From Nitrospira sp. (GTDB lineage: Bacteria > Nitrospirota > Nitrospiria > Nitrospirales > Nitrospiraceae): a stretch of DNA of 32,633 nt. Positions 24,325 through 31,204 of this stretch are shown here, piece by piece. Position 1 is the stretch's first letter; each line of letters starts with the position of its first letter. The stretch covers positions 1 through 32,633 of the forward strand of contig JAICWG010000026.1 of assembly GCA_025934915.1 (NCBI GenBank), given 5' to 3'. Made by a program: the position numbers and the translations under genes. The notes beneath the pieces were generated by a model. The model ran no database searches. It worked only from the letters and a program-made list of their open reading frames with translations, and was not told the origin of the DNA.

Positions 24325-24699
24325 TCATGGCTCTTCGCCGGGTAGTCTCTCACTGGGCACTGTGCCGCCTGGTACCGTACCTCCCGGTAGCGTACCGCCC
24401 GGCAACGTGCCGCCAGGCACCGTCCCGCCAGGCAAGGTCTTATTGGGAAACGTTCCGCCCGGGAGCGTCCCTCCCGGAAGAGTCCCACCAGGCAACATGC
24501 CACCCGGCAATGTGCCACCGGGCAATGTGCCGCCCTCCGGCGTATTGTCAAGACCGGAGTGATCGGCTTTTCCCACACGTACGCCATCAGGTGTGCTGCC
24601 GGACTTGTTGGACGAATCCCCTGACCTTGCGACGCAATCCGAAGACATCAACAGCGCAGACAATCCGATAATGAGGACGAATGGTGTTATCCGTTTCAT
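24325..24699 (-). CDS. Exported GGTLP pentapeptide-repeat low-complexity protein
   Basis: GAAGGAG lies 5 bases before ATG 24699. The product is about 124 aa with a signal peptide (KRITPFVLIIGLSALLMSSDCVA), a short linker, then about 13 tandem G-G-T-[LV]-P units. One unit is N-K-T-L-P and the last, S-E-R-L-P, is degenerate. It ends G-E-E-P. The DNA repeat period is 15 bp with many silent differences between units, which indicates selection on the peptide. Probably an extended, flexible, surface or periplasmic chain; function unknown. It starts 10 bp after the Gfo/Idh gene and likely shares its transcript. Confidence 0.75.
   Translation of the reverse strand: MKRITPFVLIIGLSALLMSSDCVARSGDSSNKSGSTPDGVRVGKADHSGLDNTPEGGTLPGGTLPGGMLPGGTLPGGTLPGGTFPNKTLPGGTVPGGTLPGGTLPGGTVPGGTVPSERLPGEEP
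24340..24534 (-). repeat. 15-bp tandem repeat array (13 units)
   Basis: Consecutive 15-bp units encode G-G-T-[LV]-P on the minus strand. Units differ mainly at third codon positions. One unit (N-K-T-L-P) diverges in the first two codons. Confidence 0.85.
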
Positions 24700-24709
24700 C
24701 ACAGCTCCT

Positions 24710-25867
24710 TCATAGCGAGGGTGATTTCACGTGAACGAGCGTTGGCTTCTGAACCGGTGGCCGTTTGATGACTTGATCATGTGAGGACCACTGTTTCTTG
24801 TCGGAGAGCGAGAGCGCAACGGGCCGGCCGGTTTTCGCCGACCGGTACAGTGCTTCGACAATGGCCACATCGATCAGGCCTTCCAGCCCGGACGGTTCGG
24901 GATCGTGGTCCTTGAGAATGCAATCTGAAAAATACAGCAGCTCCGGCGCAAACTGATCACACCCTTCGTATCGGCGAGAACGGCTTTTCCCATTGAGCAT
25001 CATATTCTGTTGGAGGTCGCCGACATACTCATACGCCGGGTCCATCCGAACATGCCCTTTCGTGCCGACCACTTCGTACGCTGAGACATCGGCTGCTCCA
25101 AAACTACAGACGAAGGTCGCGAGACGATTACCCGGGAATTCGAGCCAAGCCGTCGCCATCTCATCGACCTCTCGAAAACGCCGGTCGGTTCCTTTAACCG
25201 TGCAGGCGCCGACCTTCGTCGGATTGGCTTGAAAAACGTAACGAGCCGCATTGATGCAATAAACGCCGATGTCGTACAGCGATCCTCCGCCTAATTCGGC
25301 CTCCACCCGGATATTTCCTTCGCGCACCTGCATGGTGAAGACCGAATTGAAGAGCCTAAGATTGCCGAGCTTGCCGGATTGAGCCAGCTCCACCGTATTC
25401 ATGTTCCCTTCTTCGAAATGCAGACGGTAGGCAACCATCAGCTTGGTACCGGCCTGGTCGGCCGCTTGGATCATGCGCCGGCATTCGTGCTCGGTCACAG
25501 CCATCGGTTTTTCGCAGAGAACATGAACACCCGCCTTGGCCGCACGGACGGCATAGTCGCAATGCAAACTGTTCGGCAGCGCGATATACACGGCGTCGAT
25601 ATGGCCTTCCCGCAGACATTGGTCATACTGCCGATACGAATAGCAGTAGGGAACCTCATACCGGCGGGACGACTGCTTCAGCTTTTGGGGATCATCGGAT
25701 ACCAGCGCCGTCAATTCGGAATTTCGTTTTGCATGGGCGAATGCCGGCATGACCGCGACCTGTGCAATGTAGCCCAGCCCTACCACGGCATAACGAACCG
25801 GCGTCACTTGAGTACGCGAGTTGTTGCGGAACACGATAGATTTTTTGGTCGAGACAGAGCGGCCCAT
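24710..25867 (-). CDS. Gfo/Idh/MocA family NAD(P)-dependent oxidoreductase
   Basis: 385 aa. The Rossmann domain starts VRYAVVGLGYIAQVAVMPAF (G-x-G-x-I-A), and the family's catalytic-region motif is VHVLCEKPMAV (E-K-P). The C-terminal alpha/beta domain holds YRLHFEEGNMNTVELAQSGKLG and GGGSLYDIGVYCINAARYVF (G-G-x-L-x-D-I-G-x-Y), close to the glucose-fructose oxidoreductase and dehydrogenase branch. These enzymes oxidise or isomerise sugars and inositols. About 25 extra residues at the N-terminus are basic and not clearly a signal peptide. GlgX and a sugar dehydrogenase nearby support a sugar-related role. A copy of the 20-bp motif lies about 56 bp upstream. Confidence 0.93.
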   Translation of the reverse strand: MGRSVSTKKSIVFRNNSRTQVTPVRYAVVGLGYIAQVAVMPAFAHAKRNSELTALVSDDPQKLKQSSRRYEVPYCYSYRQYDQCLREGHIDAVYIALPNSLHCDYAVRAAKAGVHVLCEKPMAVTEHECRRMIQAADQAGTKLMVAYRLHFEEGNMNTVELAQSGKLGNLRLFNSVFTMQVREGNIRVEAELGGGSLYDIGVYCINAARYVFQANPTKVGACTVKGTDRRFREVDEMATAWLEFPGNRLATFVCSFGAADVSAYEVVGTKGHVRMDPAYEYVGDLQQNMMLNGKSRSRRYEGCDQFAPELLYFSDCILKDHDPEPSGLEGLIDVAIVEALYRSAKTGRPVALSLSDKKQWSSHDQVIKRPPVQKPTLVHVKSPSL

Positions 25868-25922
25868 CAGACCTCACCAACAATGATGAGTATGACAATA
25901 ACATTAAGCTACTCCATCCTCG

Positions 25923-25942
25923 CACTGCCGATTTCCCTAGCA
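25923..25942. promoter_or_regulatory. Operator-like 20-bp motif, copy 8
   Basis: CACTGCCGATTTCCCTAGCA lies 56 bp upstream of the Gfo/Idh start, a good position for promoter control. The right half is a full match. Confidence 0.4.
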
Positions 25943-26071
25943 GGCTGCGGGAAAAACTCGGTTCATGTCTCGTGAGAACAGGCTGGCCTGGTCTGATCCT
26001 ATAAAGCGACCTTGTGAAGGCGGAGTTCTTCCTGTACCCACGGCTCTTCACAACTTCCCGCTGTGCACCGA

Positions 26072-26157
26072 GTGAAAATATGGACATCCCTTCCGTTGCG
26101 CAGACACTTTGATCTTACGTGAAGCATTTCTGAAAACTGTGATTCCGCAGCTGCGCA
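26072..26157. repeat. Dispersed ~80-bp repeat, copy 2
   Basis: Same element as 6405-6487. Here it lies upstream of the crystallin-like gene and is followed by an inverted repeat and a hairpin. Confidence 0.7.
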
Positions 26158-26179
26158 TAGAAACCCCCTTCAATATTCG

Positions 26180-26198
26180 GGTAATGACTTTCGTTACC
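26180..26198. promoter_or_regulatory. Inverted repeat upstream of the crystallin-like gene
   Basis: GGTAATGACTTTCGTTACC has 8-bp arms matching at 7 positions around CTT, about 107 bp before the ATG. It is operator-like by shape only. Confidence 0.35.
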
Positions 26199-26247
26199 AT
26201 GCAATCGTCAAGGTATAGTCTTTGCGTCTTTAATCAACCCAAACATG

Positions 26248-26274
26248 TATGTCGCGCGATGGACGCGCGACATA
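26248..26274 (+). promoter_or_regulatory. Strong hairpin in the leader of the crystallin-like gene
   Basis: An 11-bp perfect stem (TATGTCGCGCG pairing with CGCGCGACATA) encloses a 5-base loop. It ends about 18 bp before the AAAGGAGG ribosome site. No T-run follows, so mRNA stability or translation control is more likely than termination. Confidence 0.5.
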
Positions 26275-26304
26275 AGTCTTCGTGCAATACAAAAGGAGGT
26301 TCCA

Positions 26305-26688
26305 ATGATGAGATTAGCGCTAATTTTAGCTGGCTTGGTGGGAGTGAGTGTGATGTCTGCCTATGCCGCCGGAGACGTAGAGTTGAAGGTGGTGGACAAG
26401 GCTTGTTGGGCTGAGATCTATGAGGATACCGACTTTGACATGAATGATCCGCATGTCAAAGTTCAAGGTCCTACGCAGATGGCGACGCTGAAAGATTTCA
26501 GCGGCCGCAATTGGAGCAATGAGATTGAAAGCATCGTCATCGGTCCCAATGCCGAAGTCACGGCCTATGCAGAAAAGGATTTCAAAGGAACCGAACTGAT
26601 ATTGAAGTCGAATAAGCGTGTCAACGACTTGAGTAAGTTGAACATGAGCGATGACATTGAGTCGATGAAGATCACGTGCGGTGGATGA
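26305..26688 (+). CDS. Exported beta/gamma-crystallin-like protein
   Basis: AAAGGAGGTTCCA precedes ATG 26305. The 127-aa product has a signal peptide (MMRLALILAGLVGVSVMSAYAA) and one crystallin-type unit with two Greek-key-like halves. These are CWAEIYEDTDFDMNDPHVKVQGPTQMATL with the tail WSNEIESIVIGPNAEVTAY, then AEKDFKGTELILKSNKRVNDL with MSDDIESMKITCG. The paired [ND]-x-I-E-S segments mark the end of each motif. Microbial beta/gamma-crystallins often bind Ca and act in stress. Here it should be periplasmic. Two Cys remain in the mature part, possibly a disulfide. It is a single gene with its own leader and a terminator-like hairpin after it. Confidence 0.8.
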   Translation: MMRLALILAGLVGVSVMSAYAAGDVELKVVDKACWAEIYEDTDFDMNDPHVKVQGPTQMATLKDFSGRNWSNEIESIVIGPNAEVTAYAEKDFKGTELILKSNKRVNDLSKLNMSDDIESMKITCGG

Positions 26689-26757
26689 CCCATCGCAGTA
26701 CTAGTCGTATCAGTCTCTTTACATGATTAGATCCGGCGTAGACGAAGGTGTAGAGAA

Positions 26758-26792
26758 CGGGGGGAGGCGGAGGGTAACCCTGTTTCCCCCCG
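26758..26792 (+). terminator. GC-rich hairpin downstream of the crystallin-like gene
   Basis: CGGGGGGA pairs with TCCCCCCG, with an inner AGGG/CCCT pairing. It lies 70 bp after the stop and before the opposing reductase gene. No clear T-run follows, so it may work on both strands as a barrier. Confidence 0.45.
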
Positions 26793-26875
26793 ACCCTGTA
26801 ATTGTTCCGCCAGTAATTCATGAGTGTAGGGCTGCTCGCACACAATGATCGAACCGGTGCCACGACTCGAACCGA

Positions 26876-27854
26876 CTACAAGATTGATTCCGCTGCGCTG
26901 CTCATAGGCGAGCGCACCCGCCTTCGGTCTCTACATGCGTCACATAAGAGGGTATGCCGTTGTAAGCTGTCTTCGAAGAGATCCCGATTGATCGCCTGGC
27001 CAGCGGTCGCTCCCTGACCGGCGGCAATGATCATTTGGCAGTTCGCAGACGTAATGTAGCCCGCGGCATATAGTCCAGGCACGGATGTTTTCATGTCATG
27101 GTCGACGACAATCTGACCTTCGTTGTCCAATCGAGCACCCACTTGCTCCGCCAGGTCGTGATGACAGACATCGCCGCGAGTCGTAAACACGGCTTGTGCC
27201 GAGAGACTCACCACTTTCGAGGACGACGGCAGAAAGCTGTCCACGGTCGTGCAAAATCGATCCAATATGTTCCTGTATGACCGGCACCGAATATTCGCCC
27301 AGCCATCCGGCATGGGCTGTATCCCACCGAGAAGGACTCCCATTTGCGCAGATCAATACGTTCGACGAAAACAACAGCATGCTCAGCGCATACTCCGTCG
27401 CCTCGTTGTTGGTTCCGATAATGACGATGCTCCGACCCTGCACACGATAGGCGTCGCAGTCCTTGCAGAAAAACAGGCTTTTCCCCAGACAGTTCTTCGC
27501 CCCGGGAATATCGGGCAAGAGATGCGTCAGTCCCGTTGCCAACAACACCCGCTGAGCCAGGTAGAGCTGCGCGGTGCTTGCCACTTCAAACCAGCCCTCG
27601 CGGTTATGTTTCAGCGCGTTGACTTCATCTTCCACAACTTCGGCATTGAAACATCGGGCTTGCGCGAAGCCCCGCGCGAGCAAATCATTTCCATCGATGC
27701 CGTCCGGAAACCCCAAATAATTCTGCGCGTCACGTTCCCATTTGGCCATGGAGCGCCCGGAGTGGATCAACAACGTATCGCGCCGGCTTCGGCCCAGGTA
27801 GATCGCAGCGGACAATCCCGCCAATCCGCCTCCAATGATGATGACATTATGCAT
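26876..27854 (-). pseudogene. Thioredoxin-reductase-like FAD/NAD(P) oxidoreductase with one frameshift
   Basis: Starting at ATG 27854 (MHNVIIIGGGLAGLSAAIYLGRS, FAD-binding G-x-G-x-x-G), the frame runs through the redox motif FFCKDCDAYRVQ (C-x-x-C) and the NAD-binding IVIIGTNNEATEYAL to LSAVVLESGES. There the family sequence moves to another frame: AQAVFTTRGDVCHHDLAEQV, then MKTSVPGLYAAGYITSANCQMIIAAGQGATAGQAIN to a stop at 26876. Dropping one base near 27199-27203 restores one continuous protein of about 325 aa. All functional motifs survive, so this is either a very recent knock-out or a sequence error. A decayed fragment of a sister gene lies at 7500-7790. Confidence 0.8.
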
Positions 27855-28064
27855 ATGGTGCCGGGGCACTTCCCACCTCTGATCAGGAGCCGTCCATGAC
27901 ATCATCACCGTTCAGTCATACCCGGCATCGGCTCATGCAGAACGAGAGGTCATCATTGTATTTCTATCTCGCTCAACGCGATCTCCTTCATCCACAGGCG
28001 CAATGCCTCAAGATGTGGATCGGGCAACAAACCTACGGCTATAAGCCCTAGGCCACACTCTGCA

Positions 28065-28121
28065 TTCAATCATCGTCTTAAGTCCGCCGCGAACCAACTG
28101 GTGAATCTCCTCGTATTCAAT
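28065..28121. repeat. Conserved upstream block, copy 2
   Basis: Partner of 8385-8441; it includes a motif copy and lies about 210-270 bp upstream of the reductase gene. Similarity is around 75% by eye. Confidence 0.6.
28096..28115. promoter_or_regulatory. Operator-like 20-bp motif, copy 9
   Basis: AACTGGTGAATCTCCTCGTA sits in the duplicated upstream block, with the same relative position as copy 4. Confidence 0.35.
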
Positions 28122-28586
28122 CAAGCGTGTCGGTTCTTCGTCTGTGATCAGGCTCGTGCGTCGAAAACAAGGCACGTCTATTGGAAGTTATTCAAGTGAT
28201 GCGGAGATAACCCTTCCAATAGGAAGCGACGATGGACAACTTCAAGAATTCAGACAAGGTGGAAGCAGCAGGACTTCAAACCTTGAGCCGATAGAGCTCT
28301 AGGGGCTCACCCGCTCGTGAAGTGCGAAGGCGACCGGAAAACGGCTTTGCAGCCGGGTTGGCGGGAACCGCCGCTTACAGCTCGGTTGGACCAGCTCTCT
28401 TCTCCTTGCCGCTGTATTCATCGCGCGCCGGGCAGAATCCGACAAGCAACGTTTAGCGGCGACCGGGACGGGATAGAAACACCGGCATCGCGGCAGTCGC
28501 TAGCGCACAATGGCCTTCAGGATATGGTCGGTCGAGGTTGGAGTTTCTTCCACACACGAAGCATCCATGGTCGCCGCCAAGATTGC
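28122..28586. other. Non-coding, structured stretch
   Basis: No convincing gene. Two adjacent small hairpins occur: CGGCT-TTGC-AGCCG (28342-28355) and GGCGG-GAA-CCGCC (28360-28372). A plus-strand frame (28317-28607) has arginine-rich, random-like composition and no ribosome site. A structured RNA is possible but unproven. Confidence 0.35.
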
Positions 28587-28931
28587 CTAGTGGATAGTGG
28601 CGAATGATGACTGGGTAACCACAGCGTCTGACTGGAAGCCTCTTACTTGTTTGCCGAGAATTGCGTCCTTGGCAACCTTCGCCACGCGAAACTTGATGAC
28701 CCGTTTTGCCGGAATCTTAATTTCTTCACCGGTCTGAGGATTGCGTCCGATCCGCGCCTTGCGGTTGGCTAACCTAAGCTTGCCGATGCCGGGCACGGTA
28801 AAGGCATTTGTGGCCTCACGATAAGCCAGAGCCGCCAGCTCGTCAAGAATCTGAACAGCGCTTTTCTTCGTCAGGCCGGCGTTCTCGGCAAGATACTCTG
28901 CGATCTGCGATTTCGTCATTGATTTTGCCAT
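28587..28931 (-). CDS. HU/IHF-family DNA-binding protein
   Basis: CAAGGAGGTTCGCGA precedes ATG 28931. The 114-aa protein has the HU fold: MTKSQIAEYLAENAGLTKKSAVQILDELAALA, then FTVPGIGKLRLANRKARIGRNPQTGEEIKIPAKRVIKFRVAKVAKDAIL. G-R-N-P-x-T-G-E is the DNA-intercalating arm tip. An extra 20-residue C-terminal tail (QVRGFQSDAVVTQSSFATIH) goes beyond the usual 90 aa. It bends and compacts DNA in the nucleoid. A well-conserved copy of the 20-bp motif lies 85 bp upstream. Confidence 0.96.
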   Translation of the reverse strand: MAKSMTKSQIAEYLAENAGLTKKSAVQILDELAALAYREATNAFTVPGIGKLRLANRKARIGRNPQTGEEIKIPAKRVIKFRVAKVAKDAILGKQVRGFQSDAVVTQSSFATIH

Positions 28932-29015
28932 TCGCGAACCTCCTTGATAGTGAGAAGATGAAGGACGTTCATCTTCATGCCATCGGTTACTTAGCCGGTC
29001 GACTTAGGGATACAG

Positions 29016-29035
29016 TACTAGGCACATCCCTAGTC
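29016..29035. promoter_or_regulatory. Operator-like 20-bp motif, copy 10
   Basis: TACTAGGCACATCCCTAGTC is one of the best matches; arms CTAGG and CCTAG are palindromic. It lies 85 bp upstream of the HU start. Confidence 0.5.
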
Positions 29036-29141
29036 ATTTCTCTCAAATCCCGGTACGTGTGACAGCGGTTTCAACGGTGGCGTATCTATTGTAATAAATG
29101 GTCTAATTACAAGAGGAACCATCGGCAGGGTCCGGATTATC

Positions 29142-29819
29142 TTAGTTAATTGGGCTTCCGGTGAGCGTTTGATAGGCCTGCTGTACGGAATCGACTGGAC
29201 TCACGTGCATCAGAAATGGTGTCTGCCAATCCGGTTCAGCCGGATCGAATTCATCCGGCATGAGCACCTGACGGATATGCGACTTACTGGCGGCCGCGAG
29301 CTTCAAAGCGAGCCCGCTGGCTTTGCTGATGTGTCCGTCCGGCGCAATGCCACCCGTGATGATGCAATCCTCCGCGATGGTGTCGCGCTTGGCAAGAGCA
29401 ATCACCGTGAGTCCCACCATGGCGGATAAGCTGTCTCCATAGATGGTGATGGGAGTCGGAACGGATATCGTCACAGTCCAAGAATCAGTGGAAAGCTTGG
29501 CCATACGTGCGACTCGATAGATGGCTTGCTGAACGGAGGTCTGAGCCATCCGCGACAATCTTCCGGGTCCCCTCGTAAATCCGATCATCAAGCCGGTTTG
29601 ATCGGTTCGTTCCTGAAACGTGAGCACGATGCTGGTGACCGTTCCGATCGGTCCGCGGCTCGATACTGTCACTCCCAATATCGATATCGTCCGCTCATGC
29701 GGAGAGCTTTCGCCTTCAAAGGCGAAAGCCTCTCCGCCGAGCGCGACCGTTAGTAACACCGCGATGACGTAAAAGCAGAGACGTGAGCTTGCCGACAGAT
29801 GGAAGAACCTACGTTCCAT
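29142..29819 (-). CDS. Exported Lon-type (S16) serine protease domain protein
   Basis: 225 aa with a signal peptide (about residues 1-33, CFYVIAVLLTVALGGEAFAF). The mature protein is only a Lon proteolytic domain. TISILGVTVSSRGPIGTVTSIVL is the first beta element, and YGDSLSAMVGLTVIALAKRD carries the nucleophile S130. GGIAPDGHISKASGLALKLAAA carries K173. The Ser-Lys distance is 43 residues, equal to S679-K722 of E. coli Lon. There is no AAA ATPase domain, so it would cut unfolded or small substrates in the periplasm without ATP. Standalone secreted Lon domains are uncommon. It is a single gene upstream of HU in the same direction. Confidence 0.82.
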   Translation of the reverse strand: MERRFFHLSASSRLCFYVIAVLLTVALGGEAFAFEGESSPHERTISILGVTVSSRGPIGTVTSIVLTFQERTDQTGLMIGFTRGPGRLSRMAQTSVQQAIYRVARMAKLSTDSWTVTISVPTPITIYGDSLSAMVGLTVIALAKRDTIAEDCIITGGIAPDGHISKASGLALKLAAASKSHIRQVLMPDEFDPAEPDWQTPFLMHVSPVDSVQQAYQTLTGSPIN

Positions 29820-29956
29820 GCTTCACGATTCAAAGATCAAGCGACTTTTCGCTGAGCGCGTTGTCTTGCTCGATTCCATGAATAGCGCTCCGCGCCTTTC
29901 ATCTTCTCCCACGTTCCCGGATTCTTTTCCTTCCCATGATCGTCGGGCGTCCGATG

Positions 29957-30355
29957 CTATCGACGGCTGCCTGTCGCCTCATTGGCCGCTTCTTCCACTG
30001 CGTTCTTCCCCTCTTTGGCGAATTCCTTAGCCGACCGTCCGGCATCCTTCATCGCCTCCTCTCCCTGTCGGGCGAATTCCTTGCCTGAACGTCCCGCCTC
30101 GCGAATCGTCTCTTCTCCCTTGTCATAATATTCCTTGCCTCGTTCCACCGCGGTATCCCAGGCCTCTTGGCCCTTATCCATCAGATCATCTTTCGCGCGA
30201 TCGGCGTAGTTTCGCAACAGGCCGCGCAGCTCCGACCCCCGCTGGGGAGCAAACAGCAGCGCGACACCGGCCCCGATCAGCGCTCCAGCCAAAAAAGCGG
30301 ACCATCCCGCCGAGTCAGTTGTTTCATCGTAAGAGTTTCCGTTGCGCATAACCAT
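29957..30355 (-). CDS. YtxH-domain protein
   Basis: AAAAGGAGGGCAATGTT precedes ATG 30355; the protein is 132 aa. The YtxH signature is GWSAFLAGALIGAGVALLFAPQRGSELRGLL (one N-terminal membrane segment followed by A-P-x-x-G-x-x-x-R). A long, charged helical region follows, with repeats of about 11 residues (AGRSGKEFARQGEEAMKDAGRSAKEFAKEG), like LEA-type sequences. YtxH proteins are membrane-anchored and general-stress associated; activity unknown. It follows the membrane-protein gene in the same orientation with a gap of about 105 bp. Confidence 0.88.
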   Translation of the reverse strand: MVMRNGNSYDETTDSAGWSAFLAGALIGAGVALLFAPQRGSELRGLLRNYADRAKDDLMDKGQEAWDTAVERGKEYYDKGEETIREAGRSGKEFARQGEEAMKDAGRSAKEFAKEGKNAVEEAANEATGSRR

Positions 30356-30461
30356 AACATTGCCCTCCTTTTAGCGTGTAAAAATAAAGTGTTGTGATTG
30401 CATTTGAGTGCTTGTGACCTGCTGTTCCGCTTCAAACCAGTGTGCCCAATCGTTGCCGCGT

Positions 30462-30800
30462 TCATAGCCACGCTCTTGAAACAGAATGAACGCCCCAGAC
30501 GATCACGCCGTGATAGAGGCCGTCGCTCCGCAGCGGGCTGCCGGACATGCGCGCGGTGATGTATCCGCCCACGAATGCGGAGATGAGCATGGAAATGCCC
30601 GTCCATATACCTGTCCCAATCGGGACGCCGCCGGCCGGCTCGGCTTCTTGGAGGTCGATCGACCAGGCTCCGATGGCCAGTCCCAACAGCGTCAATACCA
30701 ATTGTGTCGCGAGACCCACCGCCCATCCCGCGAAGACTGCGCCCCATCGCACTCTTACTCCTCCGAATGACCACTGTTCCATTGTTCGTTCCATCGCCAT
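30462..30800 (-). CDS. Small membrane protein, probably C-terminally truncated by a frameshift
   Basis: GGAGGTTTTC precedes ATG 30800 (MAMERTMEQWSFGGVRVRWGAVFAGWAVGLATQLVLTLLG). Two to three membrane segments follow, then GGYITARMSGSPLRSDGLYHGVIVWGV. Related proteins usually continue into another membrane helix after this G-L-x-H-G-x-x-V-W-x segment. Here the frame turns into HSVSRAWL and stops, so the last helix is lost or shifted. About 112 aa. Family members of this type are envelope proteins of unknown role, often next to YtxH-like stress genes. Confidence 0.6.
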   Translation of the reverse strand: MAMERTMEQWSFGGVRVRWGAVFAGWAVGLATQLVLTLLGLAIGAWSIDLQEAEPAGGVPIGTGIWTGISMLISAFVGGYITARMSGSPLRSDGLYHGVIVWGVHSVSRAWL

Positions 30801-30985
30801 GAAAACCTCCGTGTAAATATAATCTGCCCCTCTGCAGAACGCGTTACTGCTATGTATGCAATTGAAAGACCATTGGAGAACTATTCTGAATCCGACGGAA
30901 TCTGTGCAAGAGCTCGACATGCGCGCTGCGGAGAGTGGAGACTAGGCGACCAACATGTCTCTGCTCAGACATAATGTCCATAGAG

Positions 30986-31012
30986 AATATCGGTAAGGAG
31001 AAATCCGATATT
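30986..31012. promoter_or_regulatory. Inverted repeat in a divergent gap
   Basis: AATATCGG and CCGATATT are perfect 8-bp arms with an 11-bp spacer, near the middle of the 404-bp gap between divergent genes at 30800 and 31205. Arm centres are about two helical turns apart, as for a dimeric regulator. The rest of the gap shows no gene. Confidence 0.4.
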
Positions 31013-31204
31013 GGCCTCCTCTTCTCGCAACCCTACGCATCGTACTCACCACGAACACGTTTATGAAGACAGTCGGCTGCTTGGTAGAGTCAGTCGATGC
31101 AAGCCCATGGTTCTCCCGCATGTGATCGTCCTGTCCAGGCCAAGGGCACATGGATTGCACTTTATTAAGGCACCATAACCATTTTTTCTTTCAAAGGAGG
31201 CAGT

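Noticed and set aside
24362..24562. Plus-strand VPPGN repeat frame
   Set aside because: The opposite frame has a signal peptide and a correct ribosome site, so the plus-strand frame is only the complement of the GGTLP repeat.
26840..26880. tRNA-like string GGTGCCACGACTCGAACC
   Set aside because: It resembles a reversed T-arm but no acceptor pairing, anticodon arm or full cloverleaf could be built around it.
28060..28135. Minus-strand peptide EEIHQLVRGGLKTMIE resembling a response-regulator start
   Set aside because: No D-D pair before it, no start codon and the partner copy at 8385-8441 does not keep the frame; the similarity is better explained by a shared upstream DNA block.
28317..28607. 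96-aa plus-strand frame before HU
   Set aside because: Arginine-rich random-like composition, no ribosome site, and it runs into the HU 3' end.
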